From assembly GCF_002933855.1 (NCBI RefSeq), contig NZ_BFAQ01000029.1:1-64000 (forward strand): a DNA stretch of 64,000 nt, given 5' to 3'. This DNA comes from Vibrio penaeicida (GTDB lineage: Bacteria; Pseudomonadota; Gammaproteobacteria; Enterobacterales; Vibrionaceae). The number at the start of each line of letters is the position of its first letter. Positions within the stretch are counted from its first letter, which is position 1. This document shows positions 53,715 through 62,354 of the stretch, piece by piece. The position numbers and the translations under genes were made by a program. Below the pieces are notes generated by a model. It was given only the letters and a program-made list of their open reading frames with translations. It was not told where the DNA came from and made no database searches.

Positions 53715-55538
53715 ATGACTTTCAGTTACTGGCCACAGTTCAAATCGACCTCGATTGCTCTGGCTGTCAGTACCGCATTGGTAGGATGTGGAGGCGACAG
53801 CTCGTCTTCGACTGCGGTACCCGATGCTCCGGTTACACCCCCTGTAACCACAGTGAAAACTCCCGTTAATGTTGCGCCAACATTAACGTTAACCGCACCT
53901 GAACGTCGCAGCGAAGGTTCTTTGGTTAGCATCGCATTTGATGCACAGGATGCGGATGGCGATAAGCTTGATATTCGCTGGGGGCAGCTAAGCGGCCCGT
54001 CGGTTTCACTAATGAAAGAAAAGGAAACGCTTAGTTTTGATGCACCGGATGTTCAGAAAGAAGAAACCCTAGTCTTTGAGGTAAACGTAAGTGATGGTAA
54101 GAACCCAGTAGTCAAACAACAAGTGACTGTGGTGGTTTATCCATTTGGAGCTAAACCGACTGTTATTGTAGGAGGAAATGCTCATATTGATGGCGGCTTT
54201 AACCATCAGCTATCAGGATCAGCAACCGATGACGGTGAAGTAGTTTCACTAAAGTGGACGCAAACTATTATCGGTCAAGAACCCACAATTGAAATTATTG
54301 AAGGTGAGGTTGGACAAGCCAGTTTCACTGCACCACTGGTTGGACACAATCCACCACTTGAACTGACGTTTAAACTCACGGCTGTCGACAATGACGGTTT
54401 TGAAGCAAAAGAAACGCATTTGGTCACCGTTTTGCCATCCCCTCCTGAAGCGGTAGGTCAAACATTAGGAACTCACCCTGGTGGGGCTGAAATTGCCTTA
54501 CCTCTTGCTGTCACGAGTTACGCCGATCCAGCCAGTTTGACATATCGCTGGGAACAGGTGAGTGCAGGCGCTTCTGTGTGGCTTAAGGATGTCGATACAG
54601 TTCAGGCAACTGCGGTCGTACCTTACGTCAATGCCACCGAGGACATCGTCATTAGCGGTACGGTGACTGATAAATTTGGCCGTAGTGCTTCGGCGGAATT
54701 TACAATTACGGTAGAACCTTCGGATCGCCCTGCTCCAGAAGGCGAATTGATTCTAAATGATACTGGCGTTACTTTGTGTGCCAACGATGCTTCTTCAATC
54801 ATTGTTGCCCCAATTCCTGGTGGCGGCCCTATTGAATTTAAAGACAATAACCGAGTCGATTGCTCGTTAACCACCGATGGCGAAAACTTACCTGTACCAG
54901 CACATCAAGATGGTCACTTTGGGCGAGACGCGCAAGCCCGTGACGGAGTGCTTTCAAAAGTGGGCAGTGGTCGTGCATCGTTTGATTTCTCTAAATTGGA
55001 CAATGCAGGTAACGCACTTCCAGTTACCGCGACCGAGTGGGACTGTGTGAAAGATAATCACACTGGGCTTATTTGGCAGGTTAAAGAGAACAAAACAGGT
55101 TTGCACGATAAATCGAATAGTTACACATGGTATAACCCAGATCCAACCAAAAATGGCGGCAATGCCGGTACGCAAAATGGTGGGTACTGCTCAGATTCAG
55201 ATTGCGATACAAAATCGTACGTTGAAGCAACCAATGCAGAAGGTTATTGCGGTATCAATACGTGGTCGCTACCGACCTTCTATCAACTTGTTTCGATTGT
55301 TGATTTTGGTGCCGAGAAAAATTTGGCAATGATTGATACAGACTTTTTCCCCGACACTCAAGACGGTACTTATTGGACCTCTCAAGCGACTCGCGGTCAG
55401 TACTTACTCGATTGGAATGTGGGCAATATCGTAAAAACATTCCACTTTTATGCAGGTTTACCAAATCAATTTAAAAACAACGCAAATTACATTCGTTTGG
55501 TTGCTCAGCCAGAACAAAGTGCGGGAGGTACGCAATAA
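53715..55538 (+). CDS. PKD/Ig-like lipoprotein with C-terminal DUF1566 (Lcl-type) domain
   Basis: 607 residues. The lipobox ALVGC is followed by a Ser/Pro/Thr-rich linker and three or four Ig/PKD-like domains (about 55-340; DAQDADGDKLDIRWGQLSGP, SATDDGEVVSLKWTQ, LTYRWEQVSAG). The C-terminal 160 residues form a DUF1566/Lcl domain with the marker motifs TGLIWQVKE, INTWSLPTFYQLVSIVDF, GTYWTSQ and YIRLV. Gly at +2 suggests the outer membrane. ATG 53715 is preferred over TTG 53697. Its stop overlaps the next start. Confidence 0.8.
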   Translation: MTFSYWPQFKSTSIALAVSTALVGCGGDSSSSTAVPDAPVTPPVTTVKTPVNVAPTLTLTAPERRSEGSLVSIAFDAQDADGDKLDIRWGQLSGPSVSLMKEKETLSFDAPDVQKEETLVFEVNVSDGKNPVVKQQVTVVVYPFGAKPTVIVGGNAHIDGGFNHQLSGSATDDGEVVSLKWTQTIIGQEPTIEIIEGEVGQASFTAPLVGHNPPLELTFKLTAVDNDGFEAKETHLVTVLPSPPEAVGQTLGTHPGGAEIALPLAVTSYADPASLTYRWEQVSAGASVWLKDVDTVQATAVVPYVNATEDIVISGTVTDKFGRSASAEFTITVEPSDRPAPEGELILNDTGVTLCANDASSIIVAPIPGGGPIEFKDNNRVDCSLTTDGENLPVPAHQDGHFGRDAQARDGVLSKVGSGRASFDFSKLDNAGNALPVTATEWDCVKDNHTGLIWQVKENKTGLHDKSNSYTWYNPDPTKNGGNAGTQNGGYCSDSDCDTKSYVEATNAEGYCGINTWSLPTFYQLVSIVDFGAEKNLAMIDTDFFPDTQDGTYWTSQATRGQYLLDWNVGNIVKTFHFYAGLPNQFKNNANYIRLVAQPEQSAGGTQ

Positions 55539-56071
55539 TGAAATTAAAATGGATTGCGCCTTTAGCGCTTGTTATTTCGGCAACAGCAGGTGCGTGTGAG
55601 TATCAAGAAAATCTAGAAGCTACGGCGACGGCTAACCGATTTACGCTAAGTGCAGATGGTACGGCAGTGGATAACATGACAGGGTTAATGTGGACTCGCT
55701 GTGCCATAGGTAAAGAATGGGATAGCGCCACATCTAATTGCGTTGAAGTGGGTTCAAGGCACCATAAGTGGTTTGATGCGTTAGAGCTAGCAGATGCCTC
55801 TAACTATGCGGGACACACGAATTGGCGGCTACCCAACATCAAAGAATTGGTTTCCATTGTGGAAGTGGGTTGCTCTCGTCCAGCGTTGAACGAGACAGTT
55901 TTCCCTAACATTGGGCAAACGACTCGTATATGGAGCTCCACTCCGGCGCAGTACTACCAGTCCAACATTTGGCAACTGGATCATATTGGCGATATTTCGG
56001 CTGTAAACCGAAATAATGGATGGGGCGATGGCGTAATTCTGGTAAGAGAGACGTTGTCTTCAGCTCCATAG
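55538..56071 (+). CDS. secreted DUF1566-domain protein
   Basis: 177 residues: a signal peptide (about 1-19, ATAGACEY; a lipid Cys is possible but the lipobox is poor) followed by one complete DUF1566/Lcl domain with MTGLMWTRC, TNWRLPNIKELVSIVE, RIWSSTPAQ and VILVRE. Starts inside the stop codon of the preceding lipoprotein (TAATG). The two proteins share the same domain, so they may form a complex or act on the same ligand. Function unknown. Confidence 0.8.
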   Translation: MKLKWIAPLALVISATAGACEYQENLEATATANRFTLSADGTAVDNMTGLMWTRCAIGKEWDSATSNCVEVGSRHHKWFDALELADASNYAGHTNWRLPNIKELVSIVEVGCSRPALNETVFPNIGQTTRIWSSTPAQYYQSNIWQLDHIGDISAVNRNNGWGDGVILVRETLSSAP

Positions 56072-56120
56072 TCCAAAAAATAAAGCCCGAATGTTTCATG
56101 AATTAGCATTTTTAAGTACA

Positions 56121-56150
56121 AAAAACCCTCGTCATGAGGGTTTCTTTTTT
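56121..56150 (+). terminator. terminator between DUF1566 gene and AraC gene
   Basis: AAACCCTC / GAGGGTTT, loop GTCAT, flanked by A-run and TCTTTTTT. Works in both directions. Confidence 0.85.
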
Positions 56151-56211
56151 CCGGTCGTTACTTAATGATTTGATTCTTAATATTGGTGAACTTCCGAAAG
56201 CTATTGTAGTT

Positions 56212-56622
56212 TTAGTTCAGTTTCTTTTTGCAAACACCGTTAGCAAATGGACAACCATACTCGTGAAAATGTTCAATCATTTCCGTTCTGTATTGAGATG
56301 GTCCTGTCCCATATACGCGTTTAAAGGCATTGCAAAATGTAGCTGGGTTTTGGTAGCCACTTGATAGTGCGACTGCTTTGACCGATACGTTTTCGTGGCA
56401 AAGCATTCGGCTTGCAATATGAAGCCTTATCTTATTCAAGTATTCACAGTAAGTCGTATCGAGATAACGACGAAAATCCCGCTCTAGTTTTTTTCGATTT
56501 GGGTAAGAAAGCCGTTCCACCAGCCAAGGCATATGGATCTTTTGTCCGGATGAAATAGCGTCATTAAGAATATTGTCGATCTGCTCTTTCCACTGTTGAG
56601 CTTCAGGCGTGTACAATTCCAT
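56212..56622 (-). CDS. minimal AraC-family regulator with Cys/His tail
   Basis: 136 residues made almost only of the two-helix-turn-helix AraC DNA-binding domain (about 25-115; RRYLDTTYCEYLNKIRLHIA and VKAVALSSGYQNPATFCNAFKRVYG). There is no ligand domain, similar to SoxS/MarA. The tail holds HFHEYGCPFANGVC, two His and two Cys that could bind metal or respond to redox state. It is the last gene of the protease-side strand and likely regulates the island. Confidence 0.78.
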   Translation of the reverse strand: MELYTPEAQQWKEQIDNILNDAISSGQKIHMPWLVERLSYPNRKKLERDFRRYLDTTYCEYLNKIRLHIASRMLCHENVSVKAVALSSGYQNPATFCNAFKRVYGTGPSQYRTEMIEHFHEYGCPFANGVCKKKLN

Positions 56623-56703
56623 GTCGGTACTCCAATTGATATTTTTATTCGTATATGCAAAAGGGCAAGCCGGTGAAGGCTTGCCTTATATTTTTGTTTT
56701 AAA

Positions 56704-57111
56704 TTAATGTGCGATGTATCGCTTCTCGTCGGTTTCTATTCGAACTTGACGAACGCGTTCATCTCGCTGTAATTGCTTTTGAAGTTGGTTTAGATCGACA
56801 TTTTCAGACGCTTTAAATACACCAAGCGGCGAGCCTGCTGTGTATTTCGTTAGGCGTAAACCAAAATCTTGGGCAACCTTGCGTAGTTGAGATTCGTCTT
56901 CAACCAGAATGAGCACATTACCCGTGATGGTGACGGATTCTTGTGTTTGCGTATTGAGTACTTGTGTCCCCGAAACCAAGCGTGTATTCCCGTCGACAGA
57001 AAGATCCGAAGCTGCATTAGGTGCAGAATCTGGGTGCAATTGATAAACGCTATTTTGCGCGACGGCACAGCCGCTGGTTAGTATCGCTGAGAGCAATAAA
57101 ATATTTTTCAT
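56704..57111 (-). CDS. small secreted protein, likely external chaperone/inhibitor of the S8 protease
   Basis: 135 residues with a signal peptide (MKNILLLSAILTSGCAVAQ; a lipid Cys at residue 15 is possible). The C-terminal 75 residues (VTITGNVLILVEDESQLRKVA ... GVFKASENVDLNQLQKQLQRD) look like an inhibitor_I9/propeptide fold. It starts one base after the stop of the protease gene (TAACATG). Aeromonas ASP, a kexin-like S8 protease, needs a separately encoded chaperone (ORF2) in exactly this position; the same role is inferred here. Confidence 0.68.
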   Translation of the reverse strand: MKNILLLSAILTSGCAVAQNSVYQLHPDSAPNAASDLSVDGNTRLVSGTQVLNTQTQESVTITGNVLILVEDESQLRKVAQDFGLRLTKYTAGSPLGVFKASENVDLNQLQKQLQRDERVRQVRIETDEKRYIAH

Positions 57112-57112
57112 G

Positions 57113-59431
57113 TTAGTGACCTACGATTCTCAAGTTGGCTTTCTTCACCATGGTGTTCACCAAGTTATTGAAGTAAGACGAGTGGAAGTTACTGCTGTGG
57201 TTAATGCCTTTACCTGAGGCATCTAAGAAACGAAGTTTCCATTTACCCTTTGCGTTTTCACCGTAAAACGCATTGGCAGCAATAAGAGAATCCTTGAGGA
57301 TGTAACCATCTTCGTGGATTGGGAACGGGCTGTGGGCGGATTGAACAGGCTCCAAGATAGCCTGACCAGAGCTGAGCAAGATGGATTTTGTCCCTGATGG
57401 CGAAGTGACCTCAATGGCCAAATCAATACCAGCAGTGGACTGAGTATTGCCGTTGTAATAGGTGTCTTTTACAAAGCCCTCGTTGTACACATCAAGTAAG
57501 AATTGTGCGCTTTCAATGGTTACGTTATCCGGGATATTGATGATCAGCTCGGCACCATTGGAATTGTTGTCGGGGACTTCAATTGCAGCAACAGGTTCAC
57601 CATCTGCATTTTGCGCAATGCCTTCAACCCACTCGGTTTTGATCTGCTCTGGGAGCATTTCTTTGTAATTTAAAGCGAGCTTTACCGCTTCACCAGCATT
57701 TACGCGGCCAAAGCCGTAATGGTTGTTGAAGTGGAAACCAGCTTGGTTCTCAACCCAACCTAAGTGAGCGATAAAGTTACCGTTTCCTGCCGAAATGGAG
57801 ACAGCCGGATCGTCTGGGTCATTCTTGTCAGATGTTTTCGCTAGAACATGTTTGATGTCTCGCCAGTGTAACTCTGGGTTAGCCGACGCAATTAAAGCAA
57901 CAACGCCTGATGTATTTGGCGCGGCAGAAGATGTACCAGCAAATGTGTTGGTATAATGACAAGATAAGTTTTTCTCATCTTTGCCAGCATTAAATGGATA
58001 CAGATCGTGCGCAATGGCGTACTCAAACACATATTGGTCAAGAATATCGAGGTTAGACATTCCTGCATACCCACGCAGACACGTGCTTTGATCGGTGGTG
58101 ATCATCGCTGGCTCCCAGTCACCGTGTTCGCCTGCTGGTGCAGAAACAAACATATTAGGTCCCGAAGTGGAGTAGCTAGAACGAGTTCCGTCGGCGTTGA
58201 CAGCACCAATGGCAATATAGTGGCTAAACGATAGGTTGGCTTCCTGTGCGGAGTTAGTACAGGTAAGGTTGTGTTCATGAGCGCCAGTGTGCTGGCAGAA
58301 TTGGCCTGTAGAACCGGAACCCGCAAAGCTATTACCTGCCGACTTGACGTTAAGGGCACCTTTACCCTGACGCAGCTTATTGACTGTGTATGCCGTCATT
58401 TCGGCTTCTATCTGGTCGAAGCTTTGGAAAGAGGCTAAATCACGCCCATAGCTTCGGTTAAAAGCAACAACCGGATCGTTAATCGAGATACCGCTGCCTG
58501 TCATGCCGTGCCCCATCATATTGTTGGAGTCGGCTTGTGCCTCAAGGTAGTTCATACCAATTAAACTGGCATCGGGTGCAACACCACGACCACCTAAACC
58601 ATTCCAGCCTTTTGCAGCAATTAAGCCAGCAACAGACGTTCCGTGGTCGCCGTTTCTGCCACTGTACGTTGGATCGGTTGGAGAGAGAGCTGAATTTTTG
58701 AAGTTCAATGAACGATTTGGTAGCACGTTGTCGGCTAAATCTTCATGTAAGATCTCAAGCCCGCTATCAACGACGACGACGATTGCACCTTTACCCGTAA
58801 CGCCTTGTGCAAATGCCGCGGGCACATTCATGTCTTCCCCAGCAATACTGCCAGGCGTACTGCTCAGGTCTGCAACTTTCTCATCGGCTTTTTCTCTTGA
58901 TAGTCGGTTTTTGCCATTCATCAAATACTCATGCCACAGCTCTGCGATGCCCTCAGGTCGAGAGAAACCCATCTGACCCGTATTATTCAAATGCCACTGT
59001 TCAGCGGCGAGCGGATCGCCTAGTACTTCATTGATAGTGATATTGACGGATTCTTCTAACTCATTGGAGTAGTTACGTAACGTAAACGATTCAGGTTCGC
59101 CGCTCAGAGAAACATAAATTAACCGCTCACCTTGCTTTGCAATTTTGCCTTGTGAGGTCGTTATGGACTCATTTTCAACACTCAGTAATTTACCGTCCTG
59201 TTCGACAGACCAAGTGCTCAATGATTTGGACAAATAGCCATTTAATTCATGTGATTGCCAATGTTTCACATTCTGCGCGGTAACGTTGTTTTCTTTTACT
59301 TTAGTTGCCGATGCAACGGGAGCCGTTTTGATTGGTGCACTCGATGTCGTGCTGCTCTCATTGCAGGCAGTTAGCGCTGACGTGATCAGTAAGGCTAACG
59401 TCGCTTTCCTGTACCTATGTTCGATTTTCAT
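57113..59431 (-). CDS. kexin-like S8 serine protease lipoprotein with P domain
   Basis: 772 residues. Lipobox LTAC (Cys23, Asn at +2) anchors it in the outer membrane. The catalytic domain opens with EQWHLNNTGQ as in kexins and ASP; the triad is Asp222 (VVVVDSG), His263 (NGDHGTSVAG) and Ser501 (FAGTSSAAP), with oxyanion Asn367 (SAGN). A proprotein-convertase P domain follows (about 630-750; ITVTSPSGTKSILLSSG-like, here EVTSPSGTKSILLS, and GKWKLRFLDASG). The typical fused propeptide is not evident. ATG 59431 follows AGAGGAACC; the frame is open 19 codons further, through the Fur-like site region. Confidence 0.87.
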   Translation of the reverse strand: MKIEHRYRKATLALLITSALTACNESSTTSSAPIKTAPVASATKVKENNVTAQNVKHWQSHELNGYLSKSLSTWSVEQDGKLLSVENESITTSQGKIAKQGERLIYVSLSGEPESFTLRNYSNELEESVNITINEVLGDPLAAEQWHLNNTGQMGFSRPEGIAELWHEYLMNGKNRLSREKADEKVADLSSTPGSIAGEDMNVPAAFAQGVTGKGAIVVVVDSGLEILHEDLADNVLPNRSLNFKNSALSPTDPTYSGRNGDHGTSVAGLIAAKGWNGLGGRGVAPDASLIGMNYLEAQADSNNMMGHGMTGSGISINDPVVAFNRSYGRDLASFQSFDQIEAEMTAYTVNKLRQGKGALNVKSAGNSFAGSGSTGQFCQHTGAHEHNLTCTNSAQEANLSFSHYIAIGAVNADGTRSSYSTSGPNMFVSAPAGEHGDWEPAMITTDQSTCLRGYAGMSNLDILDQYVFEYAIAHDLYPFNAGKDEKNLSCHYTNTFAGTSSAAPNTSGVVALIASANPELHWRDIKHVLAKTSDKNDPDDPAVSISAGNGNFIAHLGWVENQAGFHFNNHYGFGRVNAGEAVKLALNYKEMLPEQIKTEWVEGIAQNADGEPVAAIEVPDNNSNGAELIINIPDNVTIESAQFLLDVYNEGFVKDTYYNGNTQSTAGIDLAIEVTSPSGTKSILLSSGQAILEPVQSAHSPFPIHEDGYILKDSLIAANAFYGENAKGKWKLRFLDASGKGINHSSNFHSSYFNNLVNTMVKKANLRIVGH

Positions 59432-59472
59432 TGGTTCCTCTGACATCAACAAATAAATCTCGTCAATGTTAA

Positions 59473-59487
59473 TGGGAATAACTATCA
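59473..59487 (-). promoter_or_regulatory. candidate Fur box before the S8 protease gene
   Basis: TGGGAATAACTATCA matches 11-12 of 15 positions of the Fur 7-1-7 consensus and lies 42 bases upstream of the protease start. It is the weakest of the three sites in the island. Confidence 0.5.
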
Positions 59488-60002
59488 TTTACATTTGGAT
59501 GTGGTTTCAGAATGCGACAGATTTTGTAACAAACGCTTCCAATTGAGACATTTTTATCCAAATGGGACAAAAGGCATGAAAATTTGAGTTTTTAGGGGTG
59601 ATATGCGGTATTTTATCGGCATATTCGCGGTGTTTCGTGCACCAGTATAAACTTTGAATCACCTCGCAAGATAGTCAATTAGATGAATAAAATGCTTGGT
59701 TTGTATAAGTCGATAGGCGTTAAGACGTAAATCGAAAATAACGAGTACTATACTCAAACCACCTCTTAGGTGGTGTACTATCGATAACCAACTGGAAAGC
59801 TGAGCGCGAATCTCATACAATTGCGCCATTTGCTCACGCCTGACGACAAGACGATGTAATAGCCTGAAATCCAAATACGCAGTTTATACCTCGCATATTG
59901 TACCTAAAGCTTGTTTTTAAACAGCAAGTTGGGTGTGTCGTGCATACCAGTTTCAATGTCATTGCTACTTTAAAGCAGTGATCAATAAAGAAGATTACAA
60001 CC
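59488..60002. promoter_or_regulatory. non-coding region between protease and prfC
   Basis: About 515 bases with no convincing gene. A small hairpin ACCACCT/AGGTGGT lies at 59758-59774. The right part presumably contains the prfC promoter and leader. Otherwise I see nothing definite. Confidence 0.4.
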
Positions 60003-61592
60003 ATGTCTAATTCTCCATTTACGCAAGAAGTGTCTAAACGTAGAACCTTCGCCATTATTTCTCACCCAGATGCGGGTAAGACCACCATTACAGAAAAAGT
60101 CCTTTTATTCGGACGTGCGATTCAGTCTGCAGGTACGGTAAAAGGTCGTGGCTCTAACCAACACGCTAAATCCGACTGGATGGAAATGGAAAAAGAACGT
60201 GGTATCTCGGTAACCACCTCTGTCATGCAGTTTCCGTACAACGAGTCTTTGGTTAACCTATTGGATACCCCAGGACACGAAGATTTCTCGGAAGATACTT
60301 ACCGTACCCTTACCGCAGTTGATTCCTGTTTGATGGTGATCGATGCGGCGAAAGGTGTCGAGGATCGTACTCGTAAACTCATGGAAGTAACGCGTCTGCG
60401 TGACACGCCTATCGTGACTTTCATGAACAAACTTGACCGTGATATCCGTGATCCAATGGAGTTGTTGGACGAAGTTGAAAGCGAGCTGAATATGGCTTGT
60501 GCACCCGTTTCTTGGCCTATTGGCTGTGGTAAAGAATTCAAAGGTGTGTACCACATTCATCGTGACGAGACGATTCTGTACTCGACGGGTCAAGGTCATA
60601 CGATTCAAGACGAACATATCGTAAAAGGTTTGAACAACCCTGAACTGGACGAAGCCATTGGTGAAGAACTTGCCGAGCAACTGCGTGAAGAACTTGAATT
60701 GGTGATAGGTGCTTCCCATGAATTTGATCGTGAGCTGTTCTTAAGCGGCGAACTCACCCCTGTTTTCTTCGGTACCGCATTGGGTAACTTCGGTGTCGAC
60801 CATATGTTGGATGGTTTGACTGAGTGGGCACCAGAACCTCTATCTCGCCAAGCAAATGAACGAGAAGTCGAAGCCAAAGAAGAAAAATTCTCGGGCTTTG
60901 TCTTTAAAATTCAGGCAAACATGGACCCGAAACACCGCGACCGTATTGCATTCATGCGAATTGTGTCAGGAACGTACACGCAAGGCATGAAGATGAATCA
61001 CGTTCGTCTTGGTAAGCAAGTTAGCATTTCCGATGCTGTTACCTTCATGGCGGGCGACCGAGCTCGTGCAGAAAATGCATACGCTGGCGACATCATTGGG
61101 TTACATAACCACGGTACGATTCAAATCGGCGATACCTTTACACAAGGTGAAAACCTCAAGTTCTCAGGTATTCCAAACTTCGCTCCGGAGCTATTCCGCC
61201 GTATTCGATTGAAAGATCCATTGAAGCAGAAGCAGCTTCTGAAAGGGCTAGTCCAGCTATCAGAAGAAGGCGCTGTACAGGTGTTCCGTCCACTGCAAAA
61301 CAACGATTTGATCGTGGGTGCCGTTGGTGTTCTTCAGTTTGATGTTGTTGTGGCTCGGTTGAAGTCTGAATACAACGTTGAAGCAATCTATGAAGGTGTT
61401 AACGTGGCAACGGCTCGTTGGGTAGAGTGTGATGACGAGAAAAAACTGGATGAATTCCAGCGTAAGAATCAAACTAACCTAGCGCTCGATGGTGGCGATA
61501 ACCTAAGTTACATTGCGCCAACCATGGTTAACTTAAACCTTGCGCAAGAGCGTTTCCCAGAAATTAACTTCCGTGCCACTCGTGAGCACTAA
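60003..61592 (+). CDS. prfC: peptide chain release factor 3
   Basis: GTPase that recycles RF1/RF2 after termination. 529 residues with G1 SHPDAGKTT, the G2-region [10 protein letters not shown]3 DTPGHEDF and G4 NKLDR; domains II and III are complete and end NFRATREH. Preceded by a long untranslated region. A core vibrio gene marking the right border of the accessory island. Confidence 0.96.
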   Translation: MSNSPFTQEVSKRRTFAIISHPDAGKTTITEKVLLFGRAIQSAGTVKGRGSNQHAKSDWMEMEKERGISVTTSVMQFPYNESLVNLLDTPGHEDFSEDTYRTLTAVDSCLMVIDAAKGVEDRTRKLMEVTRLRDTPIVTFMNKLDRDIRDPMELLDEVESELNMACAPVSWPIGCGKEFKGVYHIHRDETILYSTGQGHTIQDEHIVKGLNNPELDEAIGEELAEQLREELELVIGASHEFDRELFLSGELTPVFFGTALGNFGVDHMLDGLTEWAPEPLSRQANEREVEAKEEKFSGFVFKIQANMDPKHRDRIAFMRIVSGTYTQGMKMNHVRLGKQVSISDAVTFMAGDRARAENAYAGDIIGLHNHGTIQIGDTFTQGENLKFSGIPNFAPELFRRIRLKDPLKQKQLLKGLVQLSEEGAVQVFRPLQNNDLIVGAVGVLQFDVVVARLKSEYNVEAIYEGVNVATARWVECDDEKKLDEFQRKNQTNLALDGGDNLSYIAPTMVNLNLAQERFPEINFRATREH

Positions 61593-61625
61593 TTGTTAGA
61601 GAAAGCCGTTCGCGGAAACCAATTA

Positions 61626-61654
61626 AAAACGTCGCCTTGTTGGCGACGTTTTAG
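61626..61654 (+). terminator. bidirectional terminator prfC / dhaL-like gene
   Basis: ACGTCGCC (61629-61636) / GGCGACGT (61642-61649), loop TTGTT, with flanking A and T runs. Confidence 0.88.
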
Positions 61655-61703
61655 TTTGTTCAGAACCGCTAGATAGAGTTTATTCTTGAAGTCTGGATAA
61701 GGA

Positions 61704-62351
61704 TCAATCCTGAAGTCGGGATATAGTGGATTGTGCGAACTGGCTTAATATTAGGCTACACGATACCGCACCAGCATCTAACACCCCAACTGAACGCTCT
61801 CCAAGCCGACTAGAACGACCGATTTTAGAGACTAAGTCTTTGGTGGATTCCGCGCCCGCTTTTGCTGCAGTTTCCATGTTGATTAGGCTGCCTTCGAACG
61901 AAAACCCTTCATGTACACTTTTTCTCATAGCTTCAACTGCTGGTACTAAAGTGTCCATAATGCACTTATCACCCACGTTAGCGTCGCTGATATCTCTTAA
62001 TCCAACTAACCCTTCAGATAAAATCGTGACAAAATCCTCTGGGCTGATTTGCTTTTTATCCTCGGCTTCTATCCCCATAGAGACAAAAATACTGCCATAA
62101 ATCGGTCCCATCGAACCGCCAATCGATCCCATTAGAATATTAGCGAGAACCTGAAAGGACTGACCGAGGTTAACCTCGTTGAGCTTTTCCAGATCAGATT
62201 TACACATGGCAAACCCTTTCGCCATATTGATCCCATGATCGCCATCGCCGATAAGACCATCTATCTCACTGAGATAGACCTTGTTTTCAACAATCACATC
62301 GCAAATTTCGATCATGATGTCCTTACCATCTGCAGCATTTAAGTGTGGCAT
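61704..62351 (-). CDS. DhaL-type kinase subunit (triose/tetrose sugar kinase)
   Basis: ADP/ATP-binding subunit of a two-part dihydroxyacetone-kinase-like enzyme. 215 residues, with the metal/nucleotide motif IGDGDHGINMAKGF and RSSRLGERSVGVLDAGAVS, both diagnostic of DhaL. ATG 62351 follows GGAGGGG. It lies 3 bases after the DhaK-like gene. No PTS partner (DhaM) is visible, so ATP is the likely donor. Confidence 0.85.
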   Translation of the reverse strand: MPHLNAADGKDIMIEICDVIVENKVYLSEIDGLIGDGDHGINMAKGFAMCKSDLEKLNEVNLGQSFQVLANILMGSIGGSMGPIYGSIFVSMGIEAEDKKQISPEDFVTILSEGLVGLRDISDANVGDKCIMDTLVPAVEAMRKSVHEGFSFEGSLINMETAAKAGAESTKDLVSKIGRSSRLGERSVGVLDAGAVSCSLILSQFAQSTISRLQD

Positions 62352-62354
62352 GGT

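Noticed and set aside
59659-60055. Minus-strand open frames between protease and prfC
   Set aside because: Short, without start signals or recognisable sequence; they overlap the presumed prfC leader.
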